A stretch of DNA of 64,000 nucleotides from Novosphingobium sp. RL4 (GTDB lineage Bacteria > Pseudomonadota > Alphaproteobacteria > Sphingomonadales > Sphingomonadaceae). Numbering within the stretch: the stretch's first letter is position 1; each line of letters starts with the position of its first letter. Position numbers and translations under genes: made by a program. This document shows, one piece after another, positions 44,334 through 53,971 of this stretch. The notes beneath the pieces were generated by a model that made no database searches, had not been told where the DNA came from, and was given only the letters and a program-made list of their open reading frames with translations. The DNA lies in the NCBI RefSeq assembly GCF_035658495.1, contig NZ_CP141945.1, positions 1,663,501 to 1,727,500 on the forward strand, given 5' to 3'.

Positions 44334-46537
44334 CGCCGTCCCAGCCAAGAGCGCGGACGGCGCGCTTCCTCATCGTAGCGATAGTAGGACTCGTAGCCGT
44401 AGCCGAGCGTGCGGACATCGACGCGATTGAGAATGACCCCGCGCAGCGTCGCCCGGCTGAGCCGCAGGCGGCGCAGGGCCGAGCGGATCGTCTTGCGGCG
44501 CGTCTGGCCCGCATCGATGACGAACAGCGTCGCCTCGACATGGACGGCGATGCTCGGCGCATCGGCGAGGCCCAGCATGGGCGGTCCGTCGATGATGACG
44601 ATATCGTACATCTCCTCCAGCTGGCCGATCAGCCAGGGAAGGGTGCCGGATGCCAGCAGTTCGGCGGGATTGGGCTCCGCGGCGCCGGCCGAGATGAAAT
44701 GGAGGTCGGCGATGGCGGTGCGGCGCACCACGTCCTCGATGGCCTTTTCGCGATTGAGGAGGTCCGCTAGCCCCGCGTTGTTCTCGAAAGAGAGCAGCTT
44801 GTGCATCGAGGGGCGGCGCATGTCGGCGTCTACCAGGAGCACGCGGCGGCCGATCTGCGCAAAGTCCCGCGCGAGGGCATAGGCGGTGCTGGTCTTGCCT
44901 TCGCCCTTGCCGCAACTGGTGATGAAGACGGTGCGCGGCGGCCCGTTTCCGCCTGCAAGCTCGATGGCCGAACGGATCGTGTGGATCGCCTCCGACAAGC
45001 TGGAATTGCGCTTTCCCACTTCGTCGCGGAAAGTCACGCCCGCGTCGAGGCGCGGGACCATGCCGAGCCCGGTGACGCCCAGCTTGCGCTCGGCATCGTC
45101 CACCGTGCGCAGCATGTCGTCTAGGTTTTCGCGCAAGTAGATCACGCCGATCGCGGCGACGAAGGCGGCCAGCAGCGAAAGGCCGAGATTGACGGGGAGA
45201 TTGGGCGCCACCGGGCGAACCGGCGTCGAGGCGAGATCGACGATCGAGATGTTGTTGGCCGAAACGCCCGCCGCCGCGCTCACTTCCTTGAAGCGCTGGA
45301 GCAGCCCGTCGTAAAGTTCGCGATTGGTCCGCACTTCGCGGCGCAGGATGGTGTAGCGGATCGACCGGTCCTGCTCGCTCAGCGTCGCGTTGCGCAGCCG
45401 TTCGACCTCGCCCTGCATCTGCTGTTCCTGAAGCTCGGCGGCGCGGAAGCGGTTGCGGATCGAACTGCGGATATCTTCGGCGAGATGGGCGATGCGCTGG
45501 TTGAGCGCGGCGATCTCGCTGCGCAGGCGGATGAGGTCGGGATGGTCGTTCTGGCGGCGCTGGCTTTGTTCGGCGTAGCTTCCCTCCAGTTCCGCGCGGC
45601 GTTCCATCATCGTCTGGATCGCCGGATTGGAGAGCACTTCGGGCAGGCTCATCAGCGGGGCGGAACGGGTGGTGGTCCAGAGCTGTTCGGCGTCGATCCG
45701 GCGCGAGCGGGCCTGGGACAGGGCATCGTTCGATTCGATCAGGCTCGATGCGACGAGGGACGGCGCGCCGCTGGCGGCGCTTCCCGCCTCGCGGATGGCG
45801 TCCGTGTCGATGATGCCGCTGGAGCGGGCATAGCCGACCATGCTGCGTTCGGATTCCTCAAGCCGTTCCTTGGCCTGTTCGAGCTGCTCGCGCAGGAACT
45901 GGCGGGCATAGACCGAGGTGTCGAACCGGCGGCTGAGGTTGCTGGAGATCATCGTATTGGCGAAGGCATTGGCGACCTTGGCGGCCATCGCCGGGTCCGG
46001 ACTGTCGAATGCGATGCGGGCCACGCGCGAACCGTCTGGCAGGGTGATCGACAGGTTGTCGCGCAGCACGGCGATCACCTGCTCGCGGTGCGCCTCCCCG
46101 GCGCCGAGCGTGCCCATCGCGCCTGACAGCGGCTTGACGTGCATGGCCTCCAGGAAGCCGTTGCCGCCGAACAGGCCCAGCGTTTCGGCAACCCGGATCG
46201 CCAGGGCGCGGCTGCGCAGGATCTCGGTCTGGGTCTGGAGGAAGCGGTCGGCGTCCTGGACGGCCTGCACCGGCTCGATATCGGGTGCGTCCAGCACGCG
46301 CGATGCCTGCTGGTCGATCTGGATGCTGGATTCGGCGCGGTAGGTCGGCACGGTCAGCACGGTGACGGTCAGACCCAGCAACAGGCCCGCGCCGCAGATC
46401 AGCAGGACCAGCCAGCGATGGCGGACCAGCGCTGCCCTCAGCCCCTCAAGATCGATCTGCGACCCGGCGAAAAGCCAGGAATCCGGCGCGGCGTGATCGC
46501 CGTGGGCCGGCAGGGGGGAATGGGAAAGGTTCGGCAT
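44330..46537 (-). CDS. Polysaccharide co-polymerase/tyrosine autokinase (Wzc-like)
   Basis: The 735-aa protein has an N-terminal Wzz domain with a first transmembrane helix (WLVLLICGAGLLLGLTVTVL) and a long periplasmic coiled coil (about 180-430). A second helix follows (NLGLSLLAAFVAAIGVIY), then the cytoplasmic BY-kinase. The kinase has Walker A SCGKGEGKTSTAYALA, Walker A' VLLVDADMRRPSMH and Walker B VIIDGPP. A C-terminal Tyr cluster (YGYESYYRYDEE) is the autophosphorylation tail. It controls export and chain length together with Wza. It overlaps the next gene by 4 bp. Confidence 0.95.
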   Translation of the reverse strand: MPNLSHSPLPAHGDHAAPDSWLFAGSQIDLEGLRAALVRHRWLVLLICGAGLLLGLTVTVLTVPTYRAESSIQIDQQASRVLDAPDIEPVQAVQDADRFLQTQTEILRSRALAIRVAETLGLFGGNGFLEAMHVKPLSGAMGTLGAGEAHREQVIAVLRDNLSITLPDGSRVARIAFDSPDPAMAAKVANAFANTMISSNLSRRFDTSVYARQFLREQLEQAKERLEESERSMVGYARSSGIIDTDAIREAGSAASGAPSLVASSLIESNDALSQARSRRIDAEQLWTTTRSAPLMSLPEVLSNPAIQTMMERRAELEGSYAEQSQRRQNDHPDLIRLRSEIAALNQRIAHLAEDIRSSIRNRFRAAELQEQQMQGEVERLRNATLSEQDRSIRYTILRREVRTNRELYDGLLQRFKEVSAAAGVSANNISIVDLASTPVRPVAPNLPVNLGLSLLAAFVAAIGVIYLRENLDDMLRTVDDAERKLGVTGLGMVPRLDAGVTFRDEVGKRNSSLSEAIHTIRSAIELAGGNGPPRTVFITSCGKGEGKTSTAYALARDFAQIGRRVLLVDADMRRPSMHKLLSFENNAGLADLLNREKAIEDVVRRTAIADLHFISAGAAEPNPAELLASGTLPWLIGQLEEMYDIVIIDGPPMLGLADAPSIAVHVEATLFVIDAGQTRRKTIRSALRRLRLSRATLRGVILNRVDVRTLGYGYESYYRYDEEARRPRSWLGRR

Positions 46538-46589
46538 CAGCGGGCATATCCGGTCAGGGCAGGGCGGCAGGGGGCGGCGGCGGGATGGC

Positions 46590-47357
46590 TCATCGGTAGG
46601 CCCGGAACACGGCGACGAGCGGCGCCGTCGTCAGGATGTCGCGCCAGGCCGCCTTGAGCGACGAGAAGCCGACGACCACGGTGTCCCCGCCAAGGATTTC
46701 GGGATCGGGCAGTTCGCCTCTGCGGATCATGCCCACGTCGAAGACCGCGCCCATGGCCTTGCCGTCGACCGTGCGCAGTATGACGATTTCGCCAAGCGCG
46801 GAGATGCGGCTGGTCCCTTCGGCCATCGCGATCGCGCCCAGCAGCGTGGTCCTGCCCTGCACGGGGTAGATACCCGGCTTGGTCACGGAGCCTTCCACCA
46901 CCACCTTCTGCGACACCGCCGTGGTGAGATTGACGGAAACGTCGGGATTGCGAAGCATGCGCTGGCCGAGCCGGGCGGCGATGTCTGACGCAAGCCCGTC
47001 CGTGGTGAAGCCGCTGGCCCTCACTTGTCCGATCAGCGGCAGCGAGATGTTGCCGCCGGTGGTGATCTGGACATCCTTGAGGCTGAGGTCTGGTTCGTTC
47101 AGCACGGTGAGGCTGATGACGTCGGAAGGGCCGAGGATGTAGTCGCGCCCGCTTTCGGGGGAAACGGCGGGGATGACCTGGTAGGCCGCCTCGTCACGCG
47201 GCAGGTCGGGGCGCGCGCAGCTTGCGAGGAGCGAAGCCAGCACGGCGCAGCCAAGCACGCCGGAAATTCGGTGGGGCCGCGGGAAAAGGGGTGTCACGTT
47301 CGCTGTCCTGGATTGAAGGGGTGTCGAGGGGGCGTTCCGTTCGAACCGGGCGGGCAT
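46590..47357 (-). CDS. Outer-membrane polysaccharide export lipoprotein (Wza-like)
   Basis: The 255-aa protein has a lipoprotein signal (VLGCAVLASLLASCARPD, lipobox LASC). The poly-export domain follows (YILGPSDVISLTVLNEPDLS, ISLPLIGQVRASG) and SLBB-type segments (VVVEGSVTKPGIYPVQG). It is shorter than E. coli Wza and lacks the extra domains. It forms the outer-membrane exit channel with Wzc. ATG 47357 overlaps the acyltransferase stop (TGATG) but gives a long N-region; an in-frame GTG at 47297 with AGGA upstream is a good alternative. Confidence 0.93.
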   Translation of the reverse strand: MPARFERNAPSTPLQSRTANVTPLFPRPHRISGVLGCAVLASLLASCARPDLPRDEAAYQVIPAVSPESGRDYILGPSDVISLTVLNEPDLSLKDVQITTGGNISLPLIGQVRASGFTTDGLASDIAARLGQRMLRNPDVSVNLTTAVSQKVVVEGSVTKPGIYPVQGRTTLLGAIAMAEGTSRISALGEIVILRTVDGKAMGAVFDVGMIRRGELPDPEILGGDTVVVGFSSLKAAWRDILTTAPLVAVFRAYR

Positions 47358-48436
47358 CACACGGGATGGCCTCCGAACCGCTTTCGCAGGGGCGCGAGCC
47401 GTCTGGTCGTCAGGCTGTAGGCCAGCGACGAGATCGCGATGGTCGCTGCAAGCGAGAGCACCGCGCGCAAGTGCGGAGAGACGACGAACCGCTCGGCCAG
47501 GGAATAGACCGGATAGTGCCAGAGGTAGAGTTCGTAGCTGGTCTTTCCGAGGTAGCGGATGGGCGGCAGTTCGGCGATCCGGCGGACCCAGGCGTTACGC
47601 GCCGGGAAGATCGCACCGCAGAAAGCCGCGCCGATGGCGATGCTTTGCGGCGTGTACTTGAAGGCCGTCTCGTAGAACCCGGACCAGTGGACCAGCGAGA
47701 GCAGCATCGCCAGCGCCCCGCCCCAGAGCAGCACGGCGCCATGGCGTTCGATCCATGCCTGCCCGATCCGGCCCCCGTCGAGCAGGAGGGTGAGCAGCAC
47801 GCCCCAGCCGATCGCGTCGATGCGGGTCAGGGTGAAGTTGTAGTTGATGTCGTCCGCGAACCGGGGCGTGGCAGCCCACATTAGCATCCGCAGCACCAGT
47901 GCGCCTGCCAGCACCGCCGAGATCATGCGGATCCGGCCCGCGCTGCCCCGTACCAGCAGGAGCACGGGGGGAAGCAGCAGGTAGAAATGCTCCTCCACCG
48001 CAAGGCTCCAGAGCGGTTCGAGCGCGTCGTAACCGGCATTCCAGCCCAGCAGGCGGGAGCCTATCTTGTGCACGTTGCCGAGGTACGAGAACGAGAGCAG
48101 GACCTGGCTCCAGGAGAAGCCGGCCGGGTCCGTCAGCGCCAGCAGGGGCACTGCGACGATCCCCATGAGCGCGAGCGGCGGCAGCAGCCTGATGAAGCGC
48201 CGGACATAGAACCGGCCAAGCGCGATCTGTCCGTATGTCTTCTCCTCGGCAAGCATGAGCCGGGTAATCAGGAACCCGCTGATGAAGAAGAAGATCGAAA
48301 CCCCGAAGCCGCCGGGGATATAGGGCACCAGCTGGTAATGGGCGGCGATCACGATCGCCACGGCAACGAGGCGCAGCCCGTCGAGCCCGCTGACGTAGCC
48401 GAAGCGGGCATGGGTCTGGTTGGTATGCGCGGTCAT
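47357..48436 (-). CDS. Acyltransferase 3 family membrane protein
   Basis: The 359-aa protein has about ten hydrophobic helices. The acyltransferase-3 hallmarks are YVSGLDGLRLVAVAIVIAAH, GGFGVSIFFFISGFLITRLM, RFIRLLPPL and EPLWSLAVEEHFYLLLP, with the catalytic-type His in VAIVIAAHY. Such proteins add acetyl, succinyl or similar groups to extracellular polysaccharide. Both ends overlap neighbours (ATGA and TGATG). The modified sugar is unknown. Confidence 0.93.
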   Translation of the reverse strand: MTAHTNQTHARFGYVSGLDGLRLVAVAIVIAAHYQLVPYIPGGFGVSIFFFISGFLITRLMLAEEKTYGQIALGRFYVRRFIRLLPPLALMGIVAVPLLALTDPAGFSWSQVLLSFSYLGNVHKIGSRLLGWNAGYDALEPLWSLAVEEHFYLLLPPVLLLVRGSAGRIRMISAVLAGALVLRMLMWAATPRFADDINYNFTLTRIDAIGWGVLLTLLLDGGRIGQAWIERHGAVLLWGGALAMLLSLVHWSGFYETAFKYTPQSIAIGAAFCGAIFPARNAWVRRIAELPPIRYLGKTSYELYLWHYPVYSLAERFVVSPHLRAVLSLAATIAISSLAYSLTTRRLAPLRKRFGGHPV

Positions 48437-49782
48437 GCTGCCATCTCCCGGTGGGCCGGCACGGCGGGCAGGGCGCTGCGGTTGCCGGTACGGAATCCGG
48501 GATTGAGCGCGAGCCCGATCAGCAGCCAGAAAGGCGGATAGGCGGCCGGGAAGCTCTGCACCCAGGTCATGAACATCATCGCCAGGGCAAGCGGCACGTA
48601 AGGCAGGGCCGAAAGGCTCACGGTCCTGAAGAGCAGGAGCACGAAAGCCAGCCCGGCCAGGCCGTATTCCAGGAACAGCACCGGAAAATAGGCGACCGGC
48701 GATCCGGTGAAGCTCAGCGGGACCGAAGCCGCGTAATAGCCGGTCAGGCCGAAGAACCTGCCGAGATCGTACTGCGCGTAGAGCTGCGCGCCGACCTTGA
48801 GGAAGGAGCCCGCGCCGTAGCCCATCAGCCGGGAATCGATCATGCCGAGGATGCCCACGGCATTGTGGACGATGCGGTAGGACAAGGTGGTGTTGAGCAG
48901 GCCCGAGGGCGAGCGCAGCGACAGGATGACCAGATCGAGCCCGCGCACGCCCGTTTCGGGCGCCATGCCGATGGTCAGCACGAGCGCCGCCGCCACGCCG
49001 CCTGCGGCGAGCAGGCGAAAGGCCACGGCGCCCCGGATATCGGCCCGGCTGCCCGCGCCTTCCCGCGTCAGGTAGAACAGGCTGCCAAGCACGATCACGG
49101 CGAAGAAGCCCGAACCGGACTGGGACAGCGCGACATTGAACAAGGCAAGGCCGATGGGCCAGGCAGGCACCTTGTATCCGCGGTCCGACAGGACCTTGCG
49201 GGTTATCAGCGCCAGCAGCACCATGAAGGCCATGGTGAAGCCGAAGTCGGTGGCCTCGGGGGCGAGCCCGGTCGCCCCGCGCCCGCCGGCCACGCCCTGC
49301 GCCGTGGGAACCAGCGGCTTGGTAATCGCCAGGTACAGGCCCTTGCTGACGAACCCCAGCACCGCAAAGCCGCTCCACAGCGGCAGGGTGATCGTGAGCA
49401 CGCGCCACAGCAGGATCGGCGAGACGTAGGGCGCGGCCACGATGATGGCCCAGCAGATGACGAAGCTTGCCGACCGGCGCAGGTAATAGTCGAGCCCAAC
49501 GTTGCCCGGGTCATTGACGTAGAGCATGAACCACAGCGCGAAGGCCAGCACCAGCAGCTGGAAGCCGTTGATGCGCAGCGACGATGTCAGCACCCGGTGC
49601 AGCACGAAGGCCCAGCACAGCAGCGCGGCCCAGGGCTGGACCTGCGAAGGCGCGGCGATCGGGCCGAACACCAGGTAGGGCAGGCAGCACAGGACGACGG
49701 CGCCGGCGAGAAGGCTGGCGCTGATGATGTCGTCCCCGTCTTCGGCGGCGAACGGCGGGGCAACGTAAAGCCTGTCGGTCAT
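48433..49782 (-). CDS. EPS polymerase-like membrane protein
   Basis: The 449-aa protein has about 11 hydrophobic segments, including SLLAGAVVLCCLPYLVF and FQLLVLAFALWFMLYV. It has a long loop with GNVGLDYYLRRSASF and GYGAGSFLKVGAQLYAQYDL, in the manner of Wzy/O-antigen polymerases. No catalytic signature is certain in this family. It lies between GT1 and the acyltransferase with 4-bp overlaps. Together with the ligase-like gene at 41824-43176 it gives two polymerase candidates in one operon. Confidence 0.8.
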   Translation of the reverse strand: MTDRLYVAPPFAAEDGDDIISASLLAGAVVLCCLPYLVFGPIAAPSQVQPWAALLCWAFVLHRVLTSSLRINGFQLLVLAFALWFMLYVNDPGNVGLDYYLRRSASFVICWAIIVAAPYVSPILLWRVLTITLPLWSGFAVLGFVSKGLYLAITKPLVPTAQGVAGGRGATGLAPEATDFGFTMAFMVLLALITRKVLSDRGYKVPAWPIGLALFNVALSQSGSGFFAVIVLGSLFYLTREGAGSRADIRGAVAFRLLAAGGVAAALVLTIGMAPETGVRGLDLVILSLRSPSGLLNTTLSYRIVHNAVGILGMIDSRLMGYGAGSFLKVGAQLYAQYDLGRFFGLTGYYAASVPLSFTGSPVAYFPVLFLEYGLAGLAFVLLLFRTVSLSALPYVPLALAMMFMTWVQSFPAAYPPFWLLIGLALNPGFRTGNRSALPAVPAHREMAA

Positions 49783-51104
49783 GCCGGTACGGCTGCCCGT
49801 TCCTCGACCGGATCGGCAGGCAGGCCAAGGCTTTCGAAGATGGCTTTTTCAAGCTTGAGGAAATGGGATTCCCAGGTCCAGTTGCTCTCGACGTAGCGCC
49901 GGGCGGCCGCGCCGAGGGCGGCGCCGCGCCGCGGGTCGGAGAGGATCCCGATCACGGCATCGGCGAAGGCGGGCGCTTCGTCCGCCAGCAGCAGCGCGTC
50001 GCCCGGGGCCATGGTGCCCTCGTTGGCGATGGAGGTGGCGACGATCGCCTTGGCGCTGGCCATGTATTCGATGAGCTTGTTCTGCATTCCGCCCGCCGCC
50101 CGCATCGGATTGATGCAGACGCTGGCAGATCGGATGTTGATGCCCATGTCGCTGACCGTCCCGGTCACGCTGATGCCGTCACGCCCGTCGAGCTCGCGGA
50201 TCGGCGCGGTGGGATCGCGGCCCTGGATGACGAGGCGGGCATCGGGAACGGCGGCGCGGATACGCGCCCAGCAATGCTCGACGAACCACAGCACCGCCTG
50301 CACGTTCGGCTGGTAGAGCATCGATCCCGAGAAGACGACGCGGCCGGGCACGATCTCGTCCGGGCGGGCGGGGCGATAGTGGCTGAGGTCGGTGCCGTGA
50401 GCGCCGTAGACCCAGTTGTCGATCTCCGGCTGGCCCTGCGCGGCGCAGACCGCCTTGACCTTTGCCACGTCGGCCGGGCCGATCAGCACGGAACGGGTGA
50501 AGCGCTGCCAGACGCGTGCCTCGTACCACTCGCAGCGCGCCGTCTCGATCCGGTAGAGCCAGCGCCGCACCGGGTTGCGTTCGTTTTCGAGGATGCGGCG
50601 GGTATTGAGCGACTGCGAAAGTTGCATCGCGAGGAAGGTCGCCGGAAAGGTGGTGGCATTGCGATGGAGGCGTGCGGGCGGCTGCAGCACCGCGTGGGCG
50701 CTGCGCATGTAGTAGCAGTAGATCACGTCATAGGCGTTCGAACGCGTGGCGGCGGCGAGTTCGCGTGCCAGCACTTCGTTGCGGAACATCGCGACCTGGG
50801 CGGGCTCCCGCCTGAACAGCCCGGCGATCAGCCCTCGCAAGATCCGCACCGGACCGTGCCGGTAGATGTGAAGCTTGCGGCAATTGCGCTCCAGCCACTC
50901 GCGCTGGGTTCCCGACAGTTTCCCCTGCATGTCGAGCGTGTAGAGGTCCACATCGTGCCCGCGCGCGGCCAGAAAGCTGATGAGATGCGCGACGGTCAAC
51001 TGGTCGCCGCGCATCATCGGGAAGGGCAGCCTGCTGTAGACGATCGCAATCCGCAGGGGGCGATCGCTCGGCGGGCAGTCCATGACTTTGGGAAGCGCCT
51101 CCAT
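49779..51104 (-). CDS. Glycosyltransferase, GT4-like
   Basis: The 441-aa cytoplasmic protein has an N-terminal Rossmann half (LRIAIVYSRLPFPMMRGDQLTVAHLISFLAA broken by a Gly/Asp loop) and a C-terminal GT-B half. The C-terminal half includes VVFSGSMLYQPNVQAVLWF, ARLVIQGRDP, INPMRAAGGMQNKLIEYMA and KAIVATSIANEG. The Met-rich segment in place of the classical E-x7-E is in the right position. It probably transfers one sugar to the undecaprenyl-linked intermediate. Start candidates are ATG 51104, GTG 51110 (GTGA overlap with algD) and ATG 51083. Confidence 0.88.
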   Translation of the reverse strand: MEALPKVMDCPPSDRPLRIAIVYSRLPFPMMRGDQLTVAHLISFLAARGHDVDLYTLDMQGKLSGTQREWLERNCRKLHIYRHGPVRILRGLIAGLFRREPAQVAMFRNEVLARELAAATRSNAYDVIYCYYMRSAHAVLQPPARLHRNATTFPATFLAMQLSQSLNTRRILENERNPVRRWLYRIETARCEWYEARVWQRFTRSVLIGPADVAKVKAVCAAQGQPEIDNWVYGAHGTDLSHYRPARPDEIVPGRVVFSGSMLYQPNVQAVLWFVEHCWARIRAAVPDARLVIQGRDPTAPIRELDGRDGISVTGTVSDMGINIRSASVCINPMRAAGGMQNKLIEYMASAKAIVATSIANEGTMAPGDALLLADEAPAFADAVIGILSDPRRGAALGAAARRYVESNWTWESHFLKLEKAIFESLGLPADPVEERAAVPA

Positions 51105-51106
51105 GG

Positions 51107-52372
51107 TCACGGCAGACGGTTGGTGCTGACATGCTTGCGCGCGTTCACCTTGAGGTCGGCGATGAGGCCGATGGTGTCGATCGCCAGGTCCCATTCCTCG
51201 CTCTCGGCCACGTCGCGCGGCACGAACAGGCGGTTGAGCGCGGGCAACTGGCTATAGGCATAGCCCAGGTTCTGCCCGATCAGCTTGGAGGGGATCAGGG
51301 TCGGGTCGTAGACCGAAAGCTGATATCCGGATTCCAGCAGCTTGCGGGCAAGATCGACATTGGCGCTTTCGCGCAAGTCGTCGCTGTCCGCCTTGAACGA
51401 AAGGCCCGCCATCAGCACCTTGCCGCCTTCCGGCACGTTTTCCCGCACGTACTGGAACAGGAAGTACTTGTGGCTCTCGTTCGACCGCAGGACGGAATCG
51501 ATCATGACGGTATGCGCGCCGACATCGGCGGCGATATACTGGAGCGCGCGCACGTCCTTGGGCAGGCAGGAGCCGCCGAAGGCGCCGCCCGGGCGCATGT
51601 AGTAGGGCGAGATGTTCAGCTTGGTGTCGGAAACGAAGATCTCGTGAACGCTCTGCGCGCTGATGCCGAGCTTTACCGCCGTTCGCCCGATCTCGTTCGC
51701 GAAGGCCACTTTCACCGCGTGCCAGGTGTTGTCGACGAACTTGGTGAATTCCGCTTCGCGGAAGCGGGTGACGAAGGTGGGCGCGGCGATGCCGTCGTAA
51801 AGCGCCGTCATGTTTTCCGAGGGCGCGCCGTCCACGGTGCCGATCACGATCTTGGGCGGGTGGAAATAGTCCTCGATCGCGGTCGCTTCGCGCAGGAATT
51901 CCGGGTTGTAGACCAGTTCGATGGCCTGCGGCAGGCGGTCGCCCAGTTCCGCCTCGAAGATAGGGTGAACCAGCGTTTCCAGGCTGCCCGGCCGGATGGT
52001 GGAGCGGTATACCACGGTCAGCGGACGCGGCCGGTTCGTGGTGACCGCGCTGGCGATCTGGCGGCTGACCTCGCCGATATACGACATGTTGTGCGAACCG
52101 TCGGGTCCGCTCGGCGTGCCCACGCAGACGATCGCCATGTCGCATTCGTTGACGAGGTCGCCGGCGTTCTGGGTATAGGACAGGAGCCCCAGCTCACGGC
52201 CTTCGCGCAGCAGTTCGTGAAGGCCCGGTTCGGCGATCGGGCAGCCGCCGGCGTTGAGCTCCGCGACCTTGGCCTCGTTGACCTCGACGCCGCTGACCAT
52301 GTGTCCCGATCGTGCCAGGCACGCGGCCGCAGTAAGGCCGACATAGCCCATTCCGAAAACAGCAATATGCAT
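51107..52372 (-). CDS. algD: GDP-mannose 6-dehydrogenase (AlgD-like)
   Basis: The 421-aa NAD-dependent nucleotide-sugar dehydrogenase has Rossmann motif AVFGMGYVGLTAAACLA, VGTPSGPDGSH, STIRPGSLETL, YNPEFLREATAIEDY and catalytic Cys269 in GGAFGGSCLPKDVRAL. The AFGGSCLPKDVRAL form is that of AlgD rather than UDP-glucose dehydrogenase (GGSCFPKD). It oxidises GDP-mannose to GDP-mannuronate in two steps. With ManC in the operon, this predicts mannuronic acid in the polymer. It lies 78 bp downstream of the initiating sugar transferase. Confidence 0.88.
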   Translation of the reverse strand: MHIAVFGMGYVGLTAAACLARSGHMVSGVEVNEAKVAELNAGGCPIAEPGLHELLREGRELGLLSYTQNAGDLVNECDMAIVCVGTPSGPDGSHNMSYIGEVSRQIASAVTTNRPRPLTVVYRSTIRPGSLETLVHPIFEAELGDRLPQAIELVYNPEFLREATAIEDYFHPPKIVIGTVDGAPSENMTALYDGIAAPTFVTRFREAEFTKFVDNTWHAVKVAFANEIGRTAVKLGISAQSVHEIFVSDTKLNISPYYMRPGGAFGGSCLPKDVRALQYIAADVGAHTVMIDSVLRSNESHKYFLFQYVRENVPEGGKVLMAGLSFKADSDDLRESANVDLARKLLESGYQLSVYDPTLIPSKLIGQNLGYAYSQLPALNRLFVPRDVAESEEWDLAIDTIGLIADLKVNARKHVSTNRLP

Positions 52373-52449
52373 TACGCCAGTTCCTGTATGTATGCGTTCG
52401 GTCCGGCCGGGCTTTCACCCGGCGGAGATGCAAGAAGGGAAAGTGTTGG

Positions 52450-53886
52450 TCAGAAGGCGGACTTGCCGCTCAGCGCCATGACGGTCCGGCAGACGATCCT
52501 GATGTCGCCCGAAAGGGACCAGTTGCGGACATATTCGAGATCCGATTCCAGCCGGTTCCTGAGGTCGGTGTCTACGAAAGTGGTCCCGCGGAAACCGCGC
52601 ACCTGCGCCAGTCCGGTCAGTCCCGGTTTGACGGCGTGGCGGTGCCAGTATGCCGCATCGACTTCCCAGTAGAGCTGGTCCCCGGCCTTCGCGCCGAGCG
52701 CGTGGGGCCTTGGTCCGACGATGCTCATGTGGCCGAGAAGCACGTCTATCAGCTGCGGCAGTTCGTCGATGCTGGTGGCGCGGATGAAGCGGCCGACGCG
52801 GGTGATCCGGTCGTCGTCGCGACCTCTCGTCAGCTGGCTGCCGTGGAGATCCTGGGTCTCCACCTTCATGCTGCGGAACTTGTGCATCAGGAAGGTGCGG
52901 TTGCCGCGTCCGATGCGCGGCTGGCGGAACATCACCGGGCCGGCGCTGTCGATCCTGACGGCAAGGGCGGTGAACAGCAGCAGCGGCAACAGGGCCACCA
53001 GCGCCGCGCTGGCAAACAGGATGTCGAACCCGCGCTTGGTGATCCGCTGGTCGAGCGAGAGCGGTTCGGCCGCGACCTTGAGCGTGGTGCGTCCGTCGAA
53101 CTGGCCGGCTCCCATCGGCGCCAGTTCGCCGACTTCGTCCACCACCACTTCCACCGGAACATTGGCGCCTCGCAGCGCCGCCACCCACAAGGCGCGCTTG
53201 TCGGAGGCACAGGCCACGACGACGCGATCGGCGTTGTTCGCCAGCGTGCCGAGACGGGCAAGGGCGGCGGGGTCATTGAGATCGGCGCGCAGCCCGTGGG
53301 CCTTCACGTCGACGATGATGCCGTCGGAAATCGCCATGGCCGTGGCCATCGACTGGTCGTCCAGCAGCACGATCGTCCGGGCATGACCCGACCGCGCGCG
53401 CCACCAGCGCGACGCGAGCAGGCTGGCCAGCCCGAACCGTGCGACACCGATGGTCAGGGCCGAAGCGCCGACCGCGCAGGCGAGGGTTTCCGAAATGCGG
53501 CCGGTCGTCCGCTCGAACAGGGCGGCCAGTACCAGCAGCGTCAGGAACGTCACGAGGATGGCGAGCCAGGCCCGCTGCACGCTGCGCACGGCATTGGAGG
53601 CCAGCGCCGGCGAAAAACTGCCGCCGTAGCAGGCGACTGGGAAATAGGTGGCCGCCAGCATGAGCATGACGTGTTCGTGGAGGTTTCCCCAGGCGGCGGG
53701 CCAGGACGCCAGCAACAGGGCATGGCCGGCCAGGAATCCGGCGCCGTCGGCCGCCAGCAACTGGCATCCGGTCAGCAGGAAGCGGAGCGGCTTGCCATAA
53801 GGCGCGGCGACGGCGTCCCGCAGCGGCAGGTCGCCGCTGTCGGGTGCCTCGATGAAAGGCATTGGACTTTGAACGGAAGTGAGCAC
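52450..53886 (-). CDS. Undecaprenyl-phosphate sugar phosphotransferase
   Basis: The 478-aa protein has four N-terminal transmembrane segments (residues about 30-150), a CoA-binding-like middle domain, and the C-terminal bacterial sugar transferase domain. The latter shows KRGFDILFASAALVALLP, GPVMFRQPRIGRGNRTFLMHKFRSM split by the membrane-edge helix, TRVGRFIRATSIDELPQL and GPRPHAL. It starts EPS synthesis by loading the first hexose-1-P onto undecaprenyl phosphate. The start is a GTG (53886) with GGGGGG close upstream; ATG 53862 lacks a site. It is the first enzymatic gene of the EPS operon. Confidence 0.93.
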   Translation of the reverse strand: MLTSVQSPMPFIEAPDSGDLPLRDAVAAPYGKPLRFLLTGCQLLAADGAGFLAGHALLLASWPAAWGNLHEHVMLMLAATYFPVACYGGSFSPALASNAVRSVQRAWLAILVTFLTLLVLAALFERTTGRISETLACAVGASALTIGVARFGLASLLASRWWRARSGHARTIVLLDDQSMATAMAISDGIIVDVKAHGLRADLNDPAALARLGTLANNADRVVVACASDKRALWVAALRGANVPVEVVVDEVGELAPMGAGQFDGRTTLKVAAEPLSLDQRITKRGFDILFASAALVALLPLLLFTALAVRIDSAGPVMFRQPRIGRGNRTFLMHKFRSMKVETQDLHGSQLTRGRDDDRITRVGRFIRATSIDELPQLIDVLLGHMSIVGPRPHALGAKAGDQLYWEVDAAYWHRHAVKPGLTGLAQVRGFRGTTFVDTDLRNRLESDLEYVRNWSLSGDIRIVCRTVMALSGKSAF

Positions 53887-53944
53887 ACGCCCCCCTATCG
53901 CCGGGCGATACCGTCCGGCGCGACTGTGTCTTCAATGGATGTAA

Positions 53945-53963
53945 CCGCCTCCCCCAGAGGCGG
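53945..53963 (-). terminator. Hairpin between small leader gene and sugar transferase
   Basis: The arms CCGCCTC and GAGGCGG are perfect 7-bp complements with a 5-nt loop just past the stop of the small gene. There is no T-run. It may attenuate or stabilise the short leader transcript relative to the downstream operon. Confidence 0.4.
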
Positions 53964-53971
53964 CGCGCGGA

